A stretch of DNA of 5,798 nt from positions 1 to 5,798 of the forward strand of contig JAKLHP010000058.1 in the NCBI GenBank assembly GCA_022710085.1. The letters are read 5' to 3'. Shown in pieces: positions 1 to 3,712 of this stretch; within the stretch, counting starts at the first letter, position 1; every line of letters starts with the position of its first letter. A program made the position numbers and the translations under genes. The notes beneath the pieces were generated by a model. The model ran no database searches. It worked only from the letters and a program-made list of their open reading frames with translations, and was not told where the DNA came from. Source of the stretch: Patescibacteria group bacterium. GTDB taxonomy: Bacteria; Patescibacteriota; Minisyncoccia; Moranbacterales; JAKLHP01.

Positions 1-98
1 ATGAAGTCCTCCTCTTCGGAGCCGAGATCGGATCCAACAAATTCCAACCGACCGGTACCTATGATACCGATGTGATTATTACGGCGACGACGCTGTAG
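1..98 (+). CDS. C-terminal end of an unidentified, probably exported or surface protein (partial)
   Basis: The frame beginning at base 3 is open from the left edge to a TAG at 96-98 and gives 31 residues. The tail reads roughly as a glycine/alanine stretch, then TGTYDTD, then VIITATTL. Alternating hydrophobic and Thr residues after a 'TGTY' turn are what one sees in the last beta strands of secreted or surface beta-sandwich proteins, where the chain ends '(A/T)GTY...TITxTAT'. That family resemblance is an inference from pattern only, and no domain can be named from 31 residues. The codons are visibly more GC-rich than those of the genes to the right. The terminator 32 bases downstream supports this as a true gene end. 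The start and most of the gene lie outside the window. Confidence 0.6.
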   Translation, partial: EVLLFGAEIGSNKFQPTGTYDTDVIITATTL

Positions 99-130
99 GG
101 AAAGAAACAAGAAACAAACAATAATGAATA

Positions 131-155
131 AAAACTCCCGGGAGGGAGTTTTTTT
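131..155 (+). terminator. Rho-independent terminator after the left-edge gene
   Basis: A perfect 9-bp stem pairs AAAACTCCC (131-139) with GGGAGTTTT (144-152) around a 4-base GGGA loop. The run of seven T bases begins inside the right arm and reaches 155. The GC-rich core is CTCCC/GGGAG. It lies 32 bases after the TAG of the preceding gene and separates it from uvrA transcription. Confidence 0.9.
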
Positions 156-203
156 GTTTGATTTAATCAAAGATTTGTAATAATATAAGTTAAATATGTG
201 TAG

Positions 204-243
204 TATCATAATTGCTATGCATCCTATGATATAAAGTCATAGG
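204..243 (+). repeat. Overlapping inverted repeats in the uvrA leader
   Basis: TATCATA (204-210) is the exact reverse complement of TATGATA (225-231). CCTATGA (223-229) is the exact reverse complement of TCATAGG (237-243). The central element therefore takes part in two mutually exclusive 7-bp pairings, with 14- and 7-base loops. A further CTATG copy lies at 215-219, directly repeated at 224-228, and the ATGCAT palindrome sits at 217-222. The arrangement suits either a multi-half-site operator or, if transcription starts further upstream, alternative RNA hairpins. Which of these it is cannot be decided from sequence. Confidence 0.5.
227..235 (+). promoter_or_regulatory. Candidate extended -10 promoter for uvrA
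   Basis: TGA followed directly by TATAAA gives an extended -10 element (TGn plus five of six consensus bases). No good -35 box lies 16-18 bases upstream, which is tolerable for the extended class. The hexamer sits inside the loop between CCTATGA and TCATAGG, so a protein bound to that palindrome would cover it. Transcription would begin near 242, giving an untranslated leader of about 80 bases. A weaker alternative -10 (TATAAG, 184-189) exists upstream. Confidence 0.35.
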
Positions 244-252
244 TTTAAGTAC

Positions 253-282
253 CTGTAAAAGGGGAAGTTTTTGTGTTTACAG
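253..282 (+). repeat. CTGTAAA-N16-TTTACAG inverted repeat upstream of uvrA
   Basis: CTGTAAA (253-259) and TTTACAG (276-282) are perfect reverse complements separated by 16 bases. The arm centres are 23 bp apart, about two helical turns, which suits a dimeric DNA-binding protein. It could also fold as an AT-rich hairpin in the leader RNA. The CTGT/ACAG ends resemble half-sites of the proteobacterial LexA box, but the spacing is far too long for that box. Confidence 0.4.
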
Positions 283-296
283 CAAGATTATTTATT

Positions 297-323
297 AAGG
301 AATTAACAAATTGAAGAACCTTT
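297..323 (+). promoter_or_regulatory. Poorly placed ribosome binding site region of uvrA
   Basis: The only good Shine-Dalgarno-like string, AAGGA (297-301), is 22 bases before the uvrA ATG, which is too far for normal initiation. It is 9 bases before a TTG at 311 that opens a 7-codon frame (TTG...TAA, 311-334) overlapping the uvrA start in another frame. A weak GAAG (313-316) lies 7 bases before the ATG at 324. An in-frame TGA at 312-314 excludes any earlier uvrA start, and the protein N-terminus is typical of UvrA, so the ATG at 324 stands. Confidence 0.4.
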
Positions 324-3206
324 ATGGAAGGTAAAATAATAATTAAAGGTGCTAGAGAACATAACCTGAAAAATATAGATTTGGAATTGCCAAGAAACAA
401 ATTTATTGTTTTCACGGGAATCAGCGGGTCGGGAAAATCGACGTTGGCTTTTGATACAATTTTCGCTGAGGGACAAAGAAGATATCTGGAAAGTTTATCC
501 AGCTATGCCAGGCAATTTTTGGGGCAGATGGATAAGCCGGATGTGGATTATATTTTCGGGCTTTCCCCGGCAATTTCAATTGATCAAAAAGCCGCTTCTC
601 ATAATCCTCGTTCTACAGTCGGAACTGTAACTGAAATTCATGATTATCTCCGGTTGCTCTATGCAAAAATAGGAATTCCTCATTGTCCGGTTTGTAATCA
701 TGAAATAACAAAATTATCAACGGAAGAAATAGCCGACAGGATTTTGGAAATCGGAGAGGAGAAAGAAATTGAAATTATGAGCCCAATTGTCAGAGATCGA
801 AAGGGTGAATATTCCTCATTACTGCTTGAAATGTGGAAACGCGGATTTTCCAAAGCTTATGTTAACGGAAAAGAATATGAACTTACACCGAAAACAAAAA
901 TTTCTCTCGATCGTTACAAAAAGCACAAGATTGATATTGTTGTTGATAAGCTAACGATAAATGATAATAATATCAGCCGTATTTTTGAAGATGTGGAAAA
1001 AGCATTAAAATTATCAGATGGTCTCGTAAAGATTGACGTAGTGCGCAACCTGAAACGTAAAATCCAAAAAAAAGAATTTATTTATAACCAAAAACTTTCT
1101 TGCCCGGAGCATGAAGTTTCTTTTCCCGATCTTGAACCGAGATTGTTTTCGTTTAATAGTCCCTTTGGAGCCTGTCCAGATTGCGAAGGACTGGGAATGA
1201 AAAAAGAAATTGATCCAGAGATGGTTGCTCCTGACAAAAACAAAACTGTTTCTGAGGGAGGACTTATGCCCTGGAGTTATAAGAAAAATAATTGGCAAGG
1301 AACAATTCTTCGGGCAGTGACTAATTATTATCATATTTCTGACAATGTAAGACTCAGAGATCTTTCCGGAAGTCATTTTAACGTTCTGATGTTCGGCGGT
1401 CCAGATGCCAAAAATGTAATTTCTGAAAATGAAGCAGATGAAATTCCAGTCACTCTCCGTTCAAAATCAGGATCAGTCTGGAAATATAATCTTTCCTGGA
1501 GGGGGGTAATAGGACATCTTCAGGACAGATATCGGCGGACTGATTCCGATGCGGTAAGGCAGGATATTGAAAAATATATGTCGCAGAATCCATGCTCAAG
1601 CTGTAAGGGATCACGCTATAAGTCGGAAGTCCTGCTGGTTACGGTAGGAGGAAAAAGCATTGAAGATGTTTCAAAAATCAGCATCAAGGAATCATTAGAA
1701 TTTTTTGAAAATCTCAAGATCAGCAAAAAGGAAGAACTTATTGCTGGAAGAATACTTAAGGAGGTAAAAAATCGGCTAAAATTTTTGGTTAATGTCGGGT
1801 TGGATTACCTGACTTTATCAAGGAGTGCCCAGACATTAGCCGGGGGAGAAACCCAACGGATCAGGCTGGCTTCTCAGATCGGATCACAGCTTGTCGGGGT
1901 GCTCTATGTTTTGGATGAGCCTTCAATCGGGCTTCATGCAAGGGATAATGCGAAACTTTTAGAAACCCTGCTTCAGCTTCGGGATATCGGAAATACCTTA
2001 ATTGTAATTGAACATGATGAAGAAACGATGCTTGCTGCGGATTATTTGGTTGATATCGGTCCCGGAGCGGGAAGATTTGGAGGGGAAATTGTGGCTCAGG
2101 GCGCTCCGAATGATGTGATGAAAAGCAAAAAATCTTTGACTGCCAAATATCTTATAGGGGAAGAAAAAATTGAAATTCCCGCTTTCAGGCGTCCGGTAAA
2201 GAATAAAAAAACGATTATTGTGCGTGGTGGGAGAGAAAACAATCTAAAAAATATCAATGTTGAATTTCCACTCAAAGTTCTAACTTGCGTGACTGGTGTT
2301 TCGGGATCAGGAAAATCAACGCTAGTGGAGGACATTTTATACAAATCTCTTTCTCATGAACTTATGCGTTCACTCGAGCGTCCAGGAAAACATCAGGAGA
2401 TCGTGGGGATTAACAATGTGAATAAAGTGATTCTTATTGATCAATCCCCGATTGGAAGAACTCCAAGATCAAATCCTGCAACTTATACCGGACTCTTTAC
2501 TTCTATCCGCGAACTTTTTTCCCAGACAAAAGATGCTAAAGCTAAAGGGTATCTTCCGGGGAGATTTTCTTTTAATATTTCTGGCGGTCGCTGTGAAAAC
2601 TGCCAAGGAGAAGGGTTTTTAAAAATAGAAATGCAATTTATGCCGGATGTTTATCTTCCATGCGATGTCTGTAAGGGAAAAAGATATAATAGCGAAACCC
2701 TGGAAGTCAAATACAAAGGGAAAAACATTGCTGAAGTTTTGGAAATGACAGTCAGTGAAGGAAAGGAATTCTTTGAAAATTTCCCTGAAATTTTTAATAA
2801 GCTTAGAGTTTTGGAAGAAGTGGGACTGGGCTATATCCATCTAGGACAGGCTGCAACTACTCTTTCCGGAGGGGAAGCACAGCGGATAAAATTGGCTTCC
2901 GAACTCTCCCGCCGTTCAACCGGGGATACTTTGTACATTCTCGACGAGCCGACTACCGGACTTCATTTTGAAGATATTAAAAAATTATTGGAAGTCTTAA
3001 ATCGCTTGGTAGATGCGGGAAATACGGTAATAGTCATTGAACACAATATGGATGTCATCAAGACCGCCGATTGGATTATTGATCTTGGACCCGAAGGGGG
3101 AGATCAGGGGGGGCGGGTGATCGTTACTGGTTCACCGGAAGAAGTGATGAAATATTCGAAAGAAAGCCATACGGCAAAATATCTTCGGGATTTTTTGAAA
3201 AAGTAA
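324..3206 (+). CDS. uvrA: UvrA, excinuclease ABC subunit A
   Basis: UvrA is the cytoplasmic DNA-damage sensor of nucleotide excision repair. As an ATP-dependent dimer it scans DNA, loads UvrB at lesions and leaves before UvrC cuts. The 960 residues are close to the usual family length and contain both ABC modules. Module I has Walker A G32-T40, a signature at 505-509 read as LAGGE rather than LSGGE, Walker B ending D531-E532 and H-loop H564. Module II has Walker A G658-T666, signature LSGGE 847-851, Walker B D874-E875 and H907. The UvrB-binding and insertion regions interrupt module I, at roughly 125-250 and 290-400. Zinc ligands are visible as C121/C124 with C424/C427, as C260/H263 with C284/C287, and as C757/C760 with C780/C783. 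H263 replaces the common Cys of a CxxC pair, a variant I believe also occurs in other lineages. The ATG at 324 gives the canonical N-terminus (KIIIKGAREHNLKN). No clear terminator follows. Nothing suggests inactivation. Confidence 0.98.
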   Translation: MEGKIIIKGAREHNLKNIDLELPRNKFIVFTGISGSGKSTLAFDTIFAEGQRRYLESLSSYARQFLGQMDKPDVDYIFGLSPAISIDQKAASHNPRSTVGTVTEIHDYLRLLYAKIGIPHCPVCNHEITKLSTEEIADRILEIGEEKEIEIMSPIVRDRKGEYSSLLLEMWKRGFSKAYVNGKEYELTPKTKISLDRYKKHKIDIVVDKLTINDNNISRIFEDVEKALKLSDGLVKIDVVRNLKRKIQKKEFIYNQKLSCPEHEVSFPDLEPRLFSFNSPFGACPDCEGLGMKKEIDPEMVAPDKNKTVSEGGLMPWSYKKNNWQGTILRAVTNYYHISDNVRLRDLSGSHFNVLMFGGPDAKNVISENEADEIPVTLRSKSGSVWKYNLSWRGVIGHLQDRYRRTDSDAVRQDIEKYMSQNPCSSCKGSRYKSEVLLVTVGGKSIEDVSKISIKESLEFFENLKISKKEELIAGRILKEVKNRLKFLVNVGLDYLTLSRSAQTLAGGETQRIRLASQIGSQLVGVLYVLDEPSIGLHARDNAKLLETLLQLRDIGNTLIVIEHDEETMLAADYLVDIGPGAGRFGGEIVAQGAPNDVMKSKKSLTAKYLIGEEKIEIPAFRRPVKNKKTIIVRGGRENNLKNINVEFPLKVLTCVTGVSGSGKSTLVEDILYKSLSHELMRSLERPGKHQEIVGINNVNKVILIDQSPIGRTPRSNPATYTGLFTSIRELFSQTKDAKAKGYLPGRFSFNISGGRCENCQGEGFLKIEMQFMPDVYLPCDVCKGKRYNSETLEVKYKGKNIAEVLEMTVSEGKEFFENFPEIFNKLRVLEEVGLGYIHLGQAATTLSGGEAQRIKLASELSRRSTGDTLYILDEPTTGLHFEDIKKLLEVLNRLVDAGNTVIVIEHNMDVIKTADWIIDLGPEGGDQGGRVIVTGSPEEVMKYSKESHTAKYLRDFLKK

Positions 3207-3242
3207 TAGGATTTTTAAGGATGGATCAAGGTTAATGGGCTA

Positions 3243-3282
3243 TTTGAGTTGACAAAATTTATTTTTTATATTACAACTCAAA
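3243..3282 (+). promoter_or_regulatory. Promoter with flanking operator-like inverted repeat for the small orphan gene
   Basis: A perfect consensus -35, TTGACA, lies at 3249-3254. Seventeen bases later is TACAAC (3272-3277), a four-of-six -10, which would start transcription near 3284 and leave a leader of about 30 bases. TTTGAGTTG (3243-3251) and CAACTCAAA (3274-3282) form a perfect 9-bp inverted repeat with a 22-base spacer. The arm centres are 31 bp apart, about three helical turns. The left arm overlaps the -35 and the right arm overlaps the -10, as expected of a repressor operator. There is no T tract after it, so it is not a uvrA terminator. Promoter identity is inferred and the repeat is directly visible. 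Confidence 0.5.
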
Positions 3283-3300
3283 GTCATTTAATTGAAAATA

Positions 3301-3306
3301 AGGAGG
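3301..3306 (+). promoter_or_regulatory. Shine-Dalgarno site AGGAGG fixing the start of the small gene
   Basis: AGGAGG is followed by GG and ends 8 bases before the ATG at 3315. It selects that ATG over a longer in-frame opening from TTG 3249, which would be translated from within the -35 box and has no ribosome site of its own. Confidence 0.85.
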
Positions 3307-3314
3307 GGATAGTT

Positions 3315-3617
3315 ATGATTGGGAAGGAGCTTGTTGGAAAGAAGTTTAGGACCGGAGAAATAGGTTTCAAGATTCTGGAAATTGAACCTTATTCTAAACG
3401 ATTGGTGAGCGATCGCTATAAAAAGATTCTGGCTTTTAGAGAAGGGTTTCTCGTAGCGGTAGGTTTTCGGGGGACATTGATTCCCAACATCACCCTCAAG
3501 GATGGTGTTGTCAGGCTCACCAAGATCGAAATCAGCGGCCAGGTTTTTGACCGGCCAAAGGTAATCAGTGCGGCGCTGGGCATCGAGGAAGCGATGCAAC
3601 CGTATGAGTTGCGGTAA
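3315..3617 (+). CDS. Unrecognised small basic protein, 100 residues
   Basis: I do not recognise this protein. It has 100 residues and no cysteines, signal peptide or membrane segment. It has about 18 Lys/Arg against 12 Asp/Glu, so it is basic and probably cytoplasmic. Alternating hydrophobic residues with regularly placed glycines (for instance AFREGFLVAVGFRGTLIPNI near residues 40-59, then GVVRLTKIEISG at 64-75) suggest a compact beta-barrel or beta-sheet fold. A short helix probably forms near the C-terminus (around 83-95). A strong AGGAGG precedes the ATG, and the gene has its own promoter and terminator, so it is probably monocistronic. The coding sequence is richer in GC than the gene to its right. 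A nucleic-acid-binding or adaptor role would fit the charge and size, but that is speculation. It is well supported as a real gene. Confidence 0.85.
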   Translation: MIGKELVGKKFRTGEIGFKILEIEPYSKRLVSDRYKKILAFREGFLVAVGFRGTLIPNITLKDGVVRLTKIEISGQVFDRPKVISAALGIEEAMQPYELR

Positions 3618-3643
3618 AATGTGACAAGCACAATTCTACATAG

Positions 3644-3680
3644 AGACTCTCAAGTGAAAACTTGTGGGTCTTTTTTCTTT
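3644..3680 (+). terminator. Rho-independent terminator after the small gene
   Basis: A 12-position stem pairs AGACTCTCAAGT (3644-3655) with ACTTGTGGGTCT (3660-3671), with one T-T mismatch and one G-T wobble. It closes on a GAAA tetraloop of the stable GNRA type. Six T bases (3671-3676), a C and further T bases follow. It lies 26 bases after the TAA of the small gene and separates it from the next gene. Confidence 0.9.
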
Positions 3681-3697
3681 TGTTTGAGCTTAAAAAA

Positions 3698-3706
3698 TGA
3701 TAAAAT
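3698..3706 (+). promoter_or_regulatory. Extended -10 promoter of the modular repeat protein gene
   Basis: TGA followed directly by TAAAAT makes an extended -10 (TGn plus five of six bases). The -35 position is a T-rich stretch inherited from the preceding terminator and is weak (TTTTGT, 3678-3683, spacing 17). The usual 6-7 base distance puts the transcription start at about 3713, which is the A of the ATG itself, predicting a leaderless mRNA. Confidence 0.55.
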
Positions 3707-3712
3707 TAAGTT

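Noticed and set aside
196..234. A 12-codon frame (ATG at 196) in the uvrA leader
   Set aside because: There is no Shine-Dalgarno site, and it is no better than chance in this AT-rich stretch.
253..282. A LexA (SOS) box of the CTGT-N8-ACAG type
   Set aside because: The half-site ends match but the spacing is 22 bases rather than 8, and no Gram-positive type GAAC/GTTC box is present.
1014..1376. A 120-codon minus-strand frame inside uvrA
   Set aside because: It is opposite conserved UvrA codons and has no ribosome site or recognisable product. The same applies to the other short frames at 406-630, 2096-2344, 2437-2622, 2619-2840, 3288-3599 and 3416-3631.
3107..3113. G7 run (also G6 near 1502 and A8 near 1069) in uvrA as phase-variation or frameshift sites
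   Set aside because: The reading frame is intact and codes for conserved UvrA residues. Short homopolymers like these occur by chance.
3243..3282. The inverted repeat after uvrA read as its transcription terminator
   Set aside because: The stem is AT-rich, the loop is 22 bases, no T tract follows, and the arms coincide with promoter elements.
3249..3314. An N-terminal extension of the small protein from TTG 3249
   Set aside because: The TTG is part of the TTGACA -35 box, the extra 22 residues are a translation of promoter sequence, and AGGAGG sits 8 bases before ATG 3315.
3409..3416. GCGATCGC, the cyanobacterial HIP1 palindrome
   Set aside because: I noticed only one copy in the window, so there is no sign of the iterated pattern seen in cyanobacteria.
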